Notes under the pieces: model-generated
What the model saw: only the letters and a program-made list of their open reading frames with translations
Database searches by the model: none
Told to the model about the DNA's origin: nothing
Translations under genes and position numbers: made by a program
Shown: piece after piece, positions 1 to 10,228 of the stretch
Layout: every line of letters starts with the position of its first letter
Numbering within the stretch: the first letter of the stretch is position 1
Origin: Belnapia arida
GTDB lineage: Bacteria > Pseudomonadota > Alphaproteobacteria > Acetobacterales > Acetobacteraceae
Reading direction: 5' to 3'
Length of the DNA: 64,000 nucleotides
NCBI RefSeq assembly: GCF_016773205.1
Contig: NZ_JAETWB010000011.1
Coordinates: forward strand, 65,379 to 129,378

Positions 1-122
1 ACCAGCCCTCCAAGCTCGTCCGGAAGCGCCGGCATGGCTTCCGCGCCCGCATGGCGACGGTCGGTGGCCGCAAGGTGCTGGCCAACCGCCGCTCCAAGGG
101 CCGCTCCAAGCTCAGCGCCTGA
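1..122 (+). CDS. rpmH: 50S ribosomal protein L34, 3' part (5' end outside window)
   Basis: The first 122 bases, read from position 3, encode the last 39 residues of L34, beginning [16 protein letters not shown] and ending in SKLSA. L34 is a small basic protein of the large ribosomal subunit, normally about 44 residues, so only about five N-terminal residues lie outside the window. It is followed after 21 bases by rnpA, the near-universal rpmH-rnpA pairing. Identification is secure from sequence and context; the start cannot be seen. Confidence 0.95.
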   Translation, partial: QPSKLVRKRRHGFRARMATVGGRKVLANRRSKGRSKLSA

Positions 123-143
123 CGGGCCGCGGGGGAATTCCGC

Positions 144-503
144 ATGCCGGGCCGCCTTCCCCGGCTGACCAAGCGCCGCGAATTCCTCCGGGTCGCCAGC
201 CGGGGCCGGAAGGCCGCGCGCCCCTCCCTGGTGCTGCAGGCCCTGCCGCAGCCCGAAGGGCAGGTGCGACTCGGCTTCACCGCCACTAAGAAGATCGGCA
301 ATGCCGTCATCCGCAACCGCGCCAAGCGCCGGCTGCGGGAGGCGGCACGACTGACCTTGGCAGGCTTGGCCCAGGGCGAGACCCCGCCGCAGGGCTGGGA
401 CCTCGTGCTCATCGCCCGCGACGGGACTGGTGCCCGTCCCTGGGATAAATTGCTCGCTGACCTGCGCGGCGCCCTTCGCCAAGCCGGTGTGACGCCCGAA
501 TGA
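144..503 (+). CDS. rnpA: Ribonuclease P protein component
   Basis: Basic protein of 119 residues that binds the RNase P RNA and helps it remove 5' leaders from pre-tRNAs. The family signature (ATKKIGNAVIRNRAKRRLRE, around residues 46-65) is intact. A GGGGGA ribosome binding site lies about 8 bases before the ATG. It sits between rpmH and yidD, and its stop overlaps the yidD start (ATGA), which suggests translational coupling. Length and motif fit the family well. Confidence 0.97.
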   Translation: MPGRLPRLTKRREFLRVASRGRKAARPSLVLQALPQPEGQVRLGFTATKKIGNAVIRNRAKRRLREAARLTLAGLAQGETPPQGWDLVLIARDGTGARPWDKLLADLRGALRQAGVTPE

Positions 504-739
504 GCGCCGCCGGAACCGCATTGAAGGGGGCCGTCCTCGCCTATCAATGGACGCTGCGGCCGGTGCTCGGCTGCAATTGCCGCTTCTATCCCTCCTGCAG
601 CGACTATGCGCTGGAGGCGCTCGGCACCCATGGCGCGCTGCGCGGCGCTTGGATAGCCACGGGGCGCATCCTCCGCTGCAACCCCTGGCACCCTGGCGGC
701 TACGACCCGGTGCCGCCCCAGACCCTGCCGAAAGGCTGA
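500..739 (+). CDS. yidD: Membrane protein insertion efficiency factor YidD
   Basis: Short protein of 79 residues of the YidD family. It has the family cysteines in GCNCRFYPSCSDYALEAL and CNPWHPGGYDPVP. YidD is membrane-associated through an amphipathic N-terminal helix and assists YidC-dependent membrane protein insertion. The start codon overlaps the rnpA stop by four bases, and yidC follows after nine bases. The role is assigned from family and operon context. Confidence 0.96.
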   Translation: MSAAGTALKGAVLAYQWTLRPVLGCNCRFYPSCSDYALEALGTHGALRGAWIATGRILRCNPWHPGGYDPVPPQTLPKG

Positions 740-748
740 AGCTTTTCC

Positions 749-2536
749 ATGGACCAGAAGCGCCTCTTCGTGGCGATCGCCATCTCGATCGGCATCCTGC
801 TGGCATTCGATGCCCTGAACCGCCCAGCGCGGGAGGCGCAGCGCGTGCAGCAGCAGCAGGCGGCCGAGGCGCAGCAGCCGGCGCCGACGCCCGGCCCGGC
901 CGGGCCGCTCCGCGCGCCAACCGATGCCTCGCCCGCCTCCGGCACGCCGACGACGCCCGCCGCGCGCCTGCCTGTAGAGGGGCCACGCGTGCAGGGCACG
1001 CTCTCCCTCCGCGGCGCCCGGCTGGATGACCTGGTGCTGCGCGGCTACCGCGAGACGGTCGATCAGAACTCGTCGCTCGTCCGGCTGTTCGCGCCGCGCG
1101 AGGGCGGCGCGCCCTACTACGCGCAATGGGGCTGGACGGCCGCCGATGGCCGCACCCGCGTGCCGGCCAACGACACGGACTGGGCGGCGGAAGGCAGCGC
1201 GCTGGCGCCTGCCTCTCCGGTGACGCTGCGCTGGGACAACGGGCAGGGTCAGGTCTTCGAGATCGGGCTCTCGCTCGATGAGAACTACATGCTCACCGCC
1301 GAGCAACGCGTGCGCAACAACGGCGTCGAGCCGGTGCAGGTGCTGCCCTGGTCGCGCATCCGCCGGGAGAGCACGCCGCCGACCCAGGGCTTCTACATCC
1401 TGCACGAAGGCTTCGTCGGCGTGCTCGACGGGCGGCTGCGGGAAGAGACCTACGGCAACGCCAAGAGCGAGGCGGCCAAGCGCAGCGGCGCCGCCTTCGA
1501 GCAGGAAACCGGGGCGGGCTGGGCCGGCTTCACCGACAAGTATTGGCTGACCGCCCTTTCGCCCGTCGATCCGGCGCAGCGCTACCGCGCCGCCTACCGC
1601 CACACCACCGAGGCCGGGCCGCGCGGACCGGAGGATCGCTGGCAGGTCGATTTCGCCCCGGTCGCACCGCAGAGCATCGCCCCAGGCGCCAGCGCCGCCA
1701 ATGGCATCCGTCTTTTCGCTGGTGCCAAGGAGGTGCGGCTGCTCGACAGCTATGGCGAGCGGCTCGGCATCCCGGACTTCGACAAGGCCGTCGATTTCGG
1801 TTGGTTCTACTTCCTAACCAAGCCGTTCTTCTACGCGCTGGACTGGCTCTTCACCATCTTCGGCAACTTCGGCGTCGCTATCCTGGTCTTCACCCTGGCG
1901 CTGAAGGCGGCCTTCTTCCCGCTGGCCAACAAGGCCTACAAGTCGATGAGCCGGATGAAGATCCTCGGCCCGAAGATGCAGGAGATCCGCGAGCGGCATA
2001 AGGAGGACCCGGCCAAGGCCCAGGCCGAGATGATGGCGCTCTATCGGACGGAGAAGATCAACCCAGCCTCCGGCTGCCTGCCCATCCTCATCCAGATCCC
2101 GGTCTTCTTCGCACTCTACAAGGTGCTCTTCGTCACCATCGAGATGCGGCATGCGCCCTTCTTCGGATGGATCCACGACCTCTCGGCGCCCGACCCGACC
2201 AACCTGTTCAATCTGTTCGGGCTCATCCCCTACGACCCGATGCAGCTGACGCACTACCTGCACATGCCGGCCTGGGCGCTGATCATGGGCGCCACCATGT
2301 ACTTCCAGCAGAAGCTGAACCCGCAGCCGCCGGACCCGATCCAGGCGAAGATCTTCCAATGGATGCCGGTGATCTTCACCTTCATGCTGGCGAGCTTCCC
2401 TGCCGGTCTCGTCATCTACTGGTCCTGGAATAACCTGCTTTCCATCCTGCAGCAGCGCTACATCATGGCGCTGGAGGCGAAGCGCGGGGGCGGCAAGCCC
2501 GGCCTCGCCGTGCCGGCCGTGGCGAAGAAGGGCTGA
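749..2536 (+). CDS. yidC: Membrane protein insertase YidC
   Basis: Inner-membrane insertase/chaperone (595 residues) that inserts membrane proteins alone or with SecYEG. It has an N-terminal transmembrane helix (about residues 5-22), an Ala/Gln/Pro-rich linker, a large periplasmic beta domain (about 80-345) and the conserved C-terminal 60KD_IMP core with several membrane helices. The core includes the hydrophilic-groove region and the INPASGCLPILIQIP stretch. Length is typical of Gram-negative YidC. The stop overlaps the engB start (TGATG). Confidence 0.98.
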   Translation: MDQKRLFVAIAISIGILLAFDALNRPAREAQRVQQQQAAEAQQPAPTPGPAGPLRAPTDASPASGTPTTPAARLPVEGPRVQGTLSLRGARLDDLVLRGYRETVDQNSSLVRLFAPREGGAPYYAQWGWTAADGRTRVPANDTDWAAEGSALAPASPVTLRWDNGQGQVFEIGLSLDENYMLTAEQRVRNNGVEPVQVLPWSRIRRESTPPTQGFYILHEGFVGVLDGRLREETYGNAKSEAAKRSGAAFEQETGAGWAGFTDKYWLTALSPVDPAQRYRAAYRHTTEAGPRGPEDRWQVDFAPVAPQSIAPGASAANGIRLFAGAKEVRLLDSYGERLGIPDFDKAVDFGWFYFLTKPFFYALDWLFTIFGNFGVAILVFTLALKAAFFPLANKAYKSMSRMKILGPKMQEIRERHKEDPAKAQAEMMALYRTEKINPASGCLPILIQIPVFFALYKVLFVTIEMRHAPFFGWIHDLSAPDPTNLFNLFGLIPYDPMQLTHYLHMPAWALIMGATMYFQQKLNPQPPDPIQAKIFQWMPVIFTFMLASFPAGLVIYWSWNNLLSILQQRYIMALEAKRGGGKPGLAVPAVAKKG

Positions 2537-3237
2537 TGGTCGAGCACGCGCTGCCCGCCAACGCCGCCATCCTGGCGGGCGGCCTCAGCGAGGCGCGGAC
2601 CGAGGCGGAGCGGGCCACGCTGATCGAGGCGGGGCGGCAGCTCTTCACCAAGCCCTGCACTTTCTTCTACGCCTCGCAGAAGATCGACCAGCTGCCACCC
2701 GCGGAGGGGCCGGAGATTGCCTTCTGCGGTCGGTCCAACGTCGGCAAGTCGTCGCTGGTGAATGCGCTTACCGGGCAGAATGCTCTGGCCCGCGTCTCGC
2801 ACACGCCAGGGCGGACCAAACAGCTCAACTTCTTCAATCTCGGCGACCAGCTCACGCTGGTCGACATGCCGGGCTATGGCTATGCCCAGGCCTCGAAGAG
2901 CGTGAAGGCCGATTGGCAGGGGTTGATGTTCGACTTCCTGCGTGGCCGGGCGACCCTGCGGCGCGTCATCCTCCTGCTCGATGCGCGGATCGAGACCAAG
3001 GCCGGCGACCGGGCGGCGATGAGCCTGCTGACCGAGGCGGCCGTGCCCTTCCAGATCGTCCTCACCAAGGCCGACGACGCCAAGCCCTGGTGGCTGAAGC
3101 AGCGCATCGCCGAGGCCGAGAAGCTTGCCCGCGAGGAGACCGCCGGCCACCCGCTGGTGCTCGTCACCAGCAGCCGGACGGGGCAGGGGATCCCCGAATT
3201 GCGCGCCGAGATGGCTTCGCTCGCCCGTACGGCTTGA
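2536..3237 (+). CDS. engB: Ribosome biogenesis GTP-binding protein EngB/YsxC
   Basis: Small Ras-like GTPase of 233 residues involved in late assembly of the 50S subunit. Visible motifs are the P-loop GRSNVGKSS (about residue 68), the G3 motif DMPGYGYA and the G4 motif TKAD. About 50 residues precede the G domain, as in other alphaproteobacterial EngB proteins. Its ATG overlaps the yidC stop by one base, placing it in the rpmH-to-argB operon. Confidence 0.97.
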   Translation: MVEHALPANAAILAGGLSEARTEAERATLIEAGRQLFTKPCTFFYASQKIDQLPPAEGPEIAFCGRSNVGKSSLVNALTGQNALARVSHTPGRTKQLNFFNLGDQLTLVDMPGYGYAQASKSVKADWQGLMFDFLRGRATLRRVILLLDARIETKAGDRAAMSLLTEAAVPFQIVLTKADDAKPWWLKQRIAEAEKLAREETAGHPLVLVTSSRTGQGIPELRAEMASLARTA

Positions 3238-3291
3238 CCGCCCGCGGTGGGGCCCCTACAGCCCCCGCGCCAGTTCCGGAGAGCCCGGCCG

Positions 3292-4176
3292 ATGACCGAC
3301 GACGCCTTCGACCCGATGAAGACCCTGGCCGGCGCATTGCCCTTCCTCAAGCGCTATGACGACCAGATCATCGTCGTGAAGTATGGCGGCCACGCCATGG
3401 GCGAGGAGGAGACGGCGCTCCGCTTCGGGCGCGACATCGCCCTGCTGGAGCAGGTGGGGGTGAGCCCTGTCGTGGTGCATGGCGGCGGGCCGCAGATCAA
3501 CGCCATGCTGAAGCGGCTGAACGTGCAATCCACCTTCATCCAGGGGCTGCGCGTCACCGATGAGGCGATGCTCGACGTGGTCGAGATGGTCCTCGCCGGG
3601 CCGGTGAACAAGCAAGTGGCCGAGGCCATCACCCGCGCCGGCGCGCTCGCCGTCGGCATCTCCGGCAAGGATGGGGGGCTGGTCACGGCGCGCAAGCTGC
3701 TGCGCACGGTGAAGGACCCCGGCTCGCATCTCGAGCAGGTGCTCGACCTCGGCTTCGTCGGGGAGCCGGCCTCGGTCGACACCCGCGTGCTGCGCCTGCT
3801 GATCGGCGCCGACATTGTCCCGGTCGTCGCCCCGGTCGGCGTCGGCGAGGACGGGCAGACCTACAACATCAATGCCGATACCGTCGCCGGCGCCATCGCC
3901 GGCGCGCTCGGCGCCGAGCGGCTGCTGATGCTGACCGATGTGCGCGGCGTGCTCGGCCCGGACGGGCAGCTCATCCCTGAGATGACGGTGTCTGAGGTGC
4001 AGGCTGGCATCGCCGCGGGCTGGATCTCGGCCGGGATGATCCCCAAGGTCGAGACCTGCATCTATGCCATCGAGCGCGGGGTGAAGGCCGCCGTCATCCT
4101 CGACGGCCGCGTGCCGCATGCGGTGCTGCGCGAGCTCTTCACCGACGGCGGCGCCGGGACCCTCATCAAGCCCTGA
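3292..4176 (+). CDS. argB: Acetylglutamate kinase
   Basis: Phosphorylates N-acetyl-L-glutamate in the second step of arginine synthesis. The amino-acid-kinase fold is recognisable from KYGGHAMG near the N-terminus and [10 protein letters not shown]. The reading frame extends upstream to 3247, but the ATG at 3292 is preferred because GGAGAG lies 8 bases before it and it gives the usual length (294 residues). The last 11 bases overlap the convergent DUF2336 gene. argB after engB is a common alphaproteobacterial arrangement. Confidence 0.97.
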   Translation: MTDDAFDPMKTLAGALPFLKRYDDQIIVVKYGGHAMGEEETALRFGRDIALLEQVGVSPVVVHGGGPQINAMLKRLNVQSTFIQGLRVTDEAMLDVVEMVLAGPVNKQVAEAITRAGALAVGISGKDGGLVTARKLLRTVKDPGSHLEQVLDLGFVGEPASVDTRVLRLLIGADIVPVVAPVGVGEDGQTYNINADTVAGAIAGALGAERLLMLTDVRGVLGPDGQLIPEMTVSEVQAGIAAGWISAGMIPKVETCIYAIERGVKAAVILDGRVPHAVLRELFTDGGAGTLIKP

Positions 4177-5341
4177 CCAGCGGGTCGGCCAGGAGCTCGA
4201 TCTGCCAGAGCATCTCGGCATTGGAAAGCGGCCAGTCCCCATCCGGCCCGGGCAGCAGCGCGGTGCCCGGCGCAAGCTGGCCGAGCACGCTCTGCGCCAG
4301 CAGGGCGCAGCGCATGCCGAAGCCCGCCTGCCAGCAGAGGCTGACCAGTGCGCGGGCGCTGCGCAGCCGCACCGCCTCCTCCACTGCCTGGAGGGTGACG
4401 GAGGCCTCCTGCGCCAGCAGCCTTGCCATCGCGGCATGGTCGCCGCGCCGGGCCGCCGCTTCAAAGAGCGCGCCCGCTGGAGGGTCTGCCGCCCCTTCCA
4501 ACAGCCGAGCCTCCACGCGGTCCTGAAGCCGGCGGGCCAGATCGGGCGCGAGGTCGGGCCGGGCGGCCAGCGCCTCCAGCAGATGGCCGGCAACGCAGAG
4601 GGCGAGCGCCCGCTGCGCCCGGGGCGGCAGGGAGGGGCGGCGTACTAGGCTTTCCTGCCAGCGGATGCGCGTCGCTGCCTGGACGATCAGCCCGTCCAGC
4701 GTCTGCTCGCGGATGGCGGCCGAGGGGTTGGCGAGCAGCGCCCCGATCGCCGCCTCATTTTTCGAGGTTGCGATGGCGTCGGAAAGGCTTTCGCTCAGCG
4801 CCGGCCGGCGGGCGACGGCGGTCAACGTATCCGGCACGGGTGGCGCGACGATCAGCGCCATCAGGTCCTCCTCGCTCAGCATGGGCGAGAGGCGGATGAC
4901 GGGTTCCGCTACCTCCATCGCCGCATCGCTTGCGAGTCGGAGGATCAGGTCATGCGGCGCATCCGGCATCGCCTTCAATTCCTCGGCAATGACGGCGCGG
5001 ACGTGGATCGCGGTATCCTGGGCGAGGCTGCACAGTGCCTGCCAGGCAATTGCCCCCAGTCGGTCCTCGGCAATGGCGAGGGCAGCGGCGTGGGGTGCCA
5101 GCTTCCGCCCGAGCGCGGCCCGCACTGCCGGGTCGGCATCGCTGGCCAGCACCCTGTCCGCCTGGGCGGGCGCTGCGGCATTGCCGGCGACCGCGCCGCG
5201 CACCGCCGGGCTGCCGTCGCCGGCCAGGTAGTAGAGCAGTTCCGGCCGCGTGCCGGGCAGGGCGGCGATGGCTATCCGCTCCGCTTCGGCCCCGTCCCGC
5301 GCGAGGCGCTTGGCAACCTCGAAGGTCGTCTTGCTGGCCAT
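4166..5341 (-). CDS. DUF2336 domain protein
   Basis: Alanine-rich helical protein of 391 residues made of short repeats resembling HEAT-type helices, for example [18 protein letters not shown] and [18 protein letters not shown]. This pattern matches the alphaproteobacterial DUF2336 family, whose function is unknown. The ATG at 5341 overlaps the stop of the upstream GGDEF gene (TGATG), so the pair is probably translated together. No catalytic motif or membrane segment is visible. A scaffold or interaction partner for the cyclase is only a guess from coupling. Confidence 0.8.
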   Translation of the reverse strand: MASKTTFEVAKRLARDGAEAERIAIAALPGTRPELLYYLAGDGSPAVRGAVAGNAAAPAQADRVLASDADPAVRAALGRKLAPHAAALAIAEDRLGAIAWQALCSLAQDTAIHVRAVIAEELKAMPDAPHDLILRLASDAAMEVAEPVIRLSPMLSEEDLMALIVAPPVPDTLTAVARRPALSESLSDAIATSKNEAAIGALLANPSAAIREQTLDGLIVQAATRIRWQESLVRRPSLPPRAQRALALCVAGHLLEALAARPDLAPDLARRLQDRVEARLLEGAADPPAGALFEAAARRGDHAAMARLLAQEASVTLQAVEEAVRLRSARALVSLCWQAGFGMRCALLAQSVLGQLAPGTALLPGPDGDWPLSNAEMLWQIELLADPLVRA

Positions 5342-6711
5342 CACCCCTCCGTCGTCCTGGGCGCTAGGCGCCAGCCATTCCTGCCATGCCGCTTGGCCGC
5401 ATACATGGCCGTATCCGCCCGGGCGATCAGGCTGTCCGGCGTGTCGGAACCATCGACCGTCCGCATGGCGATGCCGATGCTGAAGGTCAGCGGCAGGGCG
5501 AAGCTGGGAACAAGCCTGGGCAGCACGGTGAGAGCGGTTCGGCAGATCGCCTCCGCCCGCATGATGGCGGCCGCGCTGTCGGCATCCTCGAGCCAAGCAG
5601 CGAATTCATCGCCGCCAAGCCTGGCTATCAGATCGGTCGGGCGGACGATGTCACGCAGCAGCCTGCCCACCGCGACCAAGGCGGAATCGCCCGCCTCATG
5701 GCCCATGCGGTCGTTCAGCGGCTTGAAATTGTCGAGGTCGAGGAAGAGCAGGGCGCCGCGTTCCACGGCATCCCGCGACATGGCGAGCCGGTCGAGCCGA
5801 CGGTTGAGATCCTCAAGGAAGGCGCGGCGGTTCAGCAGCCCGGTCAGCCCATCGGTGCGGGCCTGAAGCTCCAGCTCCTGTTGCAGGACCTGATTGCCGA
5901 GGGCGACGAAGAGCAGGTCGGCGGCGGCGGCCAGCAGGTGCTCGTCATCCTTGTCGAAGGGCCTTGCCCCAGCCTGGCGCCAGGCGAGCAGCGCATGGCG
6001 AGGCATCGTGCGATGCAAATGCGGCAGCAGCGCCAGCGGCTCGCCCGCAGGCCCGGTGCCGAAGGCCGGTGCCGTCGCCTCCAGCAGCGGGGCGAGGACG
6101 GCAAAGAGCGGGGTGGGCTCGGCGCCATGCCGGTGGAGGGTCCGAATTTGCCCGTTCGCGCCGATCTCGAGCACGGCGGCGCTGAAGCAGCCGAGGGCCG
6201 GGCCCAGCGCCTCCAGGGTCGAGGTCAGCATGCGCGGCGCCAGCACCTGGCGGCGCACCCGGCGCACCAGCGTCTCCAGCGCCTTGGCGCGGCGCAGCGT
6301 GGCGGCCTGCGCCTCCGTCTCGCGCAGTTCGGAGGTTACCTCCCGGCCGACGCCGCGGAGCCCGGCGAAGCGTCCCGCGGTATCGGCGAGCGGCACCAGC
6401 GAGAGGTTGAAGCATCCTGGCTCCGCCCCGGCGAGCCAGGCCTGCACGCCCCGCATCGGCTGCCGCGTGACGAAAGGGTCCGGCTCCGGATGGAGCAGCA
6501 GCCGCTGCGCCGGCTCGCCCAGCAACGCCGCTGCCTCCTGTCCCAACACCCGCTCCGGCCAGAGGAAGGTGAGACGCCCCGCCGCATCCGTCTCGAAGGC
6601 CAGGTCGGCGGCAAGGCTGGCGAAATCTTGCCAGCGTTGCCTGGATTCCAGGAAGGCACCGGGCAGCCCGGCGAGCAGGGTCAAGGGTGCGGCGGAATCC
6701 ATGCGCACCAC
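5341..6711 (-). CDS. PAS-GAF-GGDEF diguanylate cyclase
   Basis: Protein of 456 residues with a PAS-like N-terminus (about 25-130), a GAF-like middle (about 150-285) and a C-terminal GGDEF domain (about 290-450). The active-site motif RLGGDEF is intact, so it should make cyclic di-GMP from two GTP. An inhibitory I-site is present: RPTD lies five residues before GGDEF. No EAL domain or membrane helix is visible, so it is probably a cytoplasmic sensor cyclase. It overlaps the downstream DUF2336 gene and is divergent from dapD. Confidence 0.9.
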   Translation of the reverse strand: MVRMDSAAPLTLLAGLPGAFLESRQRWQDFASLAADLAFETDAAGRLTFLWPERVLGQEAAALLGEPAQRLLLHPEPDPFVTRQPMRGVQAWLAGAEPGCFNLSLVPLADTAGRFAGLRGVGREVTSELRETEAQAATLRRAKALETLVRRVRRQVLAPRMLTSTLEALGPALGCFSAAVLEIGANGQIRTLHRHGAEPTPLFAVLAPLLEATAPAFGTGPAGEPLALLPHLHRTMPRHALLAWRQAGARPFDKDDEHLLAAAADLLFVALGNQVLQQELELQARTDGLTGLLNRRAFLEDLNRRLDRLAMSRDAVERGALLFLDLDNFKPLNDRMGHEAGDSALVAVGRLLRDIVRPTDLIARLGGDEFAAWLEDADSAAAIMRAEAICRTALTVLPRLVPSFALPLTFSIGIAMRTVDGSDTPDSLIARADTAMYAAKRHGRNGWRLAPRTTEG

Positions 6712-6843
6712 CTTGCGCCCCCGCCCCTGAATGCGGGGTTAAGAGCCTTCCCTGGCGTTGCGGAGCGCAGCACGGACGGACAGGCCGCCGCTCGGGATGG
6801 CCGTCCTGGGGACGCCTGCGGGAGACTCTCCGCGCCCACTCCG

Positions 6844-6872
6844 TTGACACGGGCGCGCCCGCATCGGCATGG
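6844..6872 (+). promoter_or_regulatory. Candidate dapD promoter with palindrome in the spacer
   Basis: A perfect -35 hexamer TTGACA (6844-6849) lies about 55 bases before the dapD ATG, with a weak -10-like GCATGG 17 bases further on. The spacer holds the perfect 12-bp palindrome CGGGCGCGCCCG (6850-6861). The element sits in the 190-base divergent gap between the diguanylate cyclase and dapD. Promoter and operator roles are inferred from position only. Confidence 0.35.
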
Positions 6873-6902
6873 TCCGGCCGCCTTCGTCCAGGGACCCCGC
6901 CG

Positions 6903-7739
<837 letters not shown>

Positions 7740-7746
7740 TCCACCC

Positions 7747-8880
7747 ATGCGCAATGCCCCGACCGACCCGCTGCCGCTCGCCCGGGCCCTGATCCGCTGC
7801 CCGAGCGTGACGCCCGCCGATGCCGGCGCGCTCGGCGTGCTGGAGGCGGCGCTGCGCCCGCTCGGCTTCACCTGCCACCGGATGCGCTTCGGCGAGACGG
7901 AGAACCTCTTTGCCCGCCGTGGCACGGAGGGGCCGCATTTCTGCTATGCCGGGCACACTGACGTCGTGCCGCCCGGCGCCGGGGACTGGACCAACGACCC
8001 CTTCGCCGCCGACGTCCGTGACGGCCTGCTCTATGGCCGCGGCGCCTGCGACATGAAGGGCGGCATCGCCGCCTTCGTTGCCGGCCTCACCGATTATCTC
8101 GCCGCCAACCCCAACCCGCCGGGCAGCATCAGCCTGCTCATCACCGGCGACGAGGAAGGCCCCGCCAAGGACGGCACGGTGCGCGTGCTGGACTGGCTGG
8201 CGGCCAGGGACGAGATCCCCGACATGGCGCTGGTCGGCGAGCCGACCTCGCGGGCGCGGCTCGGCGACATCGTCAAGGTCGGGCGGCGTGGCAGCATGAC
8301 GGCCTGGATCACCCTGTTCGGTACGCAGGGCCACAGCGCCTATCCGCAGCATGCCGACAACCCGATCCATCGCCTGGTCCGCGTGCTGCACCGCCTGACC
8401 GCCGAGCCGCTCGACCATGGCAGCGAATTATTCGAGCCCACGACCTTGCAGGTCACCGGCTTCGATGTCGGCAATGCGGCGAACAACGTCATCCCCGGCG
8501 AGGCACGGGCGATGCTCAACATCCGCTTCAACGACCGGCACACGAGCGCCAGCCTCACCGAGCGACTGCATGCGGCGCTGCGGGCGGAGGAGGCGCGGTA
8601 CGAGATGCGCGTCGACTGCTCCGGCGAAAGCTTCCTGACCTCGCCCGGCCCCTTCGTGGATGCGTTGAAGCGGGCGGTCGAGCGCAGCACCGGCGAGACG
8701 CCGGCGCTCGATACCGGTGGCGGTACCTCCGATGCGCGATTCCTGGCTCGCTTCTGCCCGGTCGCCGAACTGGGCGGCGTTGGCAGCACCATGCACAAGG
8801 CCGATGAATGCGTGCCGGTCCAGGAACTGCGCGACTTGGCTGCGCTCTATCGCGCCGTGCTCGAGGAGAGCCTCGGCTGA
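7747..8880 (+). CDS. dapE: Succinyl-diaminopimelate desuccinylase
   Basis: Zinc-dependent M20-family hydrolase (377 residues) that releases succinate from N-succinyl-LL-diaminopimelate. Metal-site and catalytic residues are visible in YAGHTDVVPPG, GRGACDMKGG, GDEEGPA and STMHKADECVPV. The ATG at 7747 follows dapD closely and gives the usual length. The same frame is open upstream inside dapD, but that part is a shadow. Confidence 0.97.
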   Translation: MRNAPTDPLPLARALIRCPSVTPADAGALGVLEAALRPLGFTCHRMRFGETENLFARRGTEGPHFCYAGHTDVVPPGAGDWTNDPFAADVRDGLLYGRGACDMKGGIAAFVAGLTDYLAANPNPPGSISLLITGDEEGPAKDGTVRVLDWLAARDEIPDMALVGEPTSRARLGDIVKVGRRGSMTAWITLFGTQGHSAYPQHADNPIHRLVRVLHRLTAEPLDHGSELFEPTTLQVTGFDVGNAANNVIPGEARAMLNIRFNDRHTSASLTERLHAALRAEEARYEMRVDCSGESFLTSPGPFVDALKRAVERSTGETPALDTGGGTSDARFLARFCPVAELGGVGSTMHKADECVPVQELRDLAALYRAVLEESLG

Positions 8881-8912
8881 CCGACCCGCCCCGCCTCATC
8901 CCGCTTCGCCTG

Positions 8913-9470
8913 GTGATCGAGGCCGGGCTGCGCGGCGCGCTGCTGCTCGCCCGCGGCAGGGTGGATGGTCTGCTGCTTATGGAGGGCTCCCCCGCGGGCG
9001 CCGGCCGCAGCTTCTGGGCTGCGGCGATCTGCCTGCCGGCCTTCCTCGCGCTGCGCTTCCTCGCCTGGTCCGGGAGTGGCGGGCCGGAGCTCGGCCTGTT
9101 GCGCGGGTTGGTGGCGGAGCTGCTCGGCTATGCCTGCGCCTGGGTCGGTTTTGCCCTGCTCTCCCTGCCGCTGGCGGAGGCAGCGGGGCGAAGGGCGGAG
9201 TGGCCTCGCTTCGTCGCCGCCTGGAACTGGACGAATGTCGTGCAGTACCTGGTGATGCTGGCGCTGACGGTGCCGGCGGAGCTCGGCCTACCGCCGTTGC
9301 TGGCGCATGGGCTGGGGCTGGCGGGGATCGGCTACGCGCTCTGGCTCGAATGGTTCGCGGCACGGAGCGCGCTACGCATTCCGGGCGGCATGGCGACGGC
9401 CTTCGTGGTGCTCGACCTGGCGCTGGGGCTCGCGGTCGGCGGGGTCGTCGGGCGGCTGAGCGGGAGCTAG
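8913..9470 (+). CDS. Uncharacterised multi-pass membrane protein
   Basis: Hydrophobic protein of about 185 residues with four to five likely membrane helices, at roughly residues 25-45, 55-85, 105-130 and 150-180. I do not recognise a family with confidence. The start is uncertain: GTG at 8913 is used here, CTG at 8877 overlaps the dapE stop, and ATG at 8808 would overlap dapE by 73 bases. Position right after dapE suggests co-transcription. Its 3' end overlaps the convergent truA by four bases. Confidence 0.65.
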   Translation: MIEAGLRGALLLARGRVDGLLLMEGSPAGAGRSFWAAAICLPAFLALRFLAWSGSGGPELGLLRGLVAELLGYACAWVGFALLSLPLAEAAGRRAEWPRFVAAWNWTNVVQYLVMLALTVPAELGLPPLLAHGLGLAGIGYALWLEWFAARSALRIPGGMATAFVVLDLALGLAVGGVVGRLSGS

Positions 9471-10228
9471 AGCCAGCCGATCTCCTCGCCATAGCGAACG
9501 AAGAGGAAGGTCAGCCCTTCCGGTGGCGCCGTCTGCCCGGCCTTGGACCGGTCTTGGCTTTCCAGCACGCGCCGCGGCCACTCCACCCCGCGTTTGCCGA
9601 GGCCGACCTCCAGCAGCGTCCCCGCCAGGTTGCGGATCTGGTGGTGCAGGAAGCTGCGCGCCTCGGCGAGGATCAGCACCTCCTCGCCCTGCCGCATCAC
9701 GTCGAGCCGCCCCAGCGTCCGCACCGGCGTCTTCGCCTGGCAGGCGGCGGCACGGTAGGCGGAGAAGTCGTGCCGCCCGAGCAGACCCTGCGCCGCCGCA
9801 TGCATCGCCGCGGCATCGAGCGGCGCCGGCACATGCCAGACGCGGCCGGCCTCCAGCGCCGGCCGGGCGCGGCGGTTGAGGATGCGATAGCGATAGCCCC
9901 GCTGCACGGCGGAGAAGCGGGCATTCCAGCTCGCCGGCGCCAGCGCGGCGCGCACCACCACCAGCGGGTGCGGCTTCATGTGAAAATTCAGCGCTTCCCG
10001 CAGCCGCTCCGGGGCCATCTCCCGCTGAAGGGCGAGCTGTGCCACCTGGCCCTCGGCATGGACGCCGGCATCGGTGCGTCCGGCGGCGATGGCCAGCGGC
10101 ATGACGCCACCGTCAAGCGCGGCGCCCGCCTCCTCCAACACCTGTTGGATGGAGAGACCGCTGCCCTGGCGCTGCCAGCCGACGAAAGGCGTGCCGTCAT
10201 ACTCCAGCGTCAGCGCATAGAGCGGCAC
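9467..10228 (-). CDS. truA: tRNA pseudouridine(38-40) synthase
   Basis: Isomerises uridines 38-40 in the anticodon arm of tRNAs. The protein has 253 residues. The catalytic aspartate is in GRTDAGVHA near residue 55, and the family N-terminus (YALTLEYDGTPFVGWQ) is present. It starts with GTG, which overlaps the fmt stop by one base (TAGTG), giving a def-fmt-truA operon. Length and motifs are typical. Confidence 0.97.
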   Translation of the reverse strand: MPLYALTLEYDGTPFVGWQRQGSGLSIQQVLEEAGAALDGGVMPLAIAAGRTDAGVHAEGQVAQLALQREMAPERLREALNFHMKPHPLVVVRAALAPASWNARFSAVQRGYRYRILNRRARPALEAGRVWHVPAPLDAAAMHAAAQGLLGRHDFSAYRAAACQAKTPVRTLGRLDVMRQGEEVLILAEARSFLHHQIRNLAGTLLEVGLGKRGVEWPRRVLESQDRSKAGQTAPPEGLTFLFVRYGEEIGWL

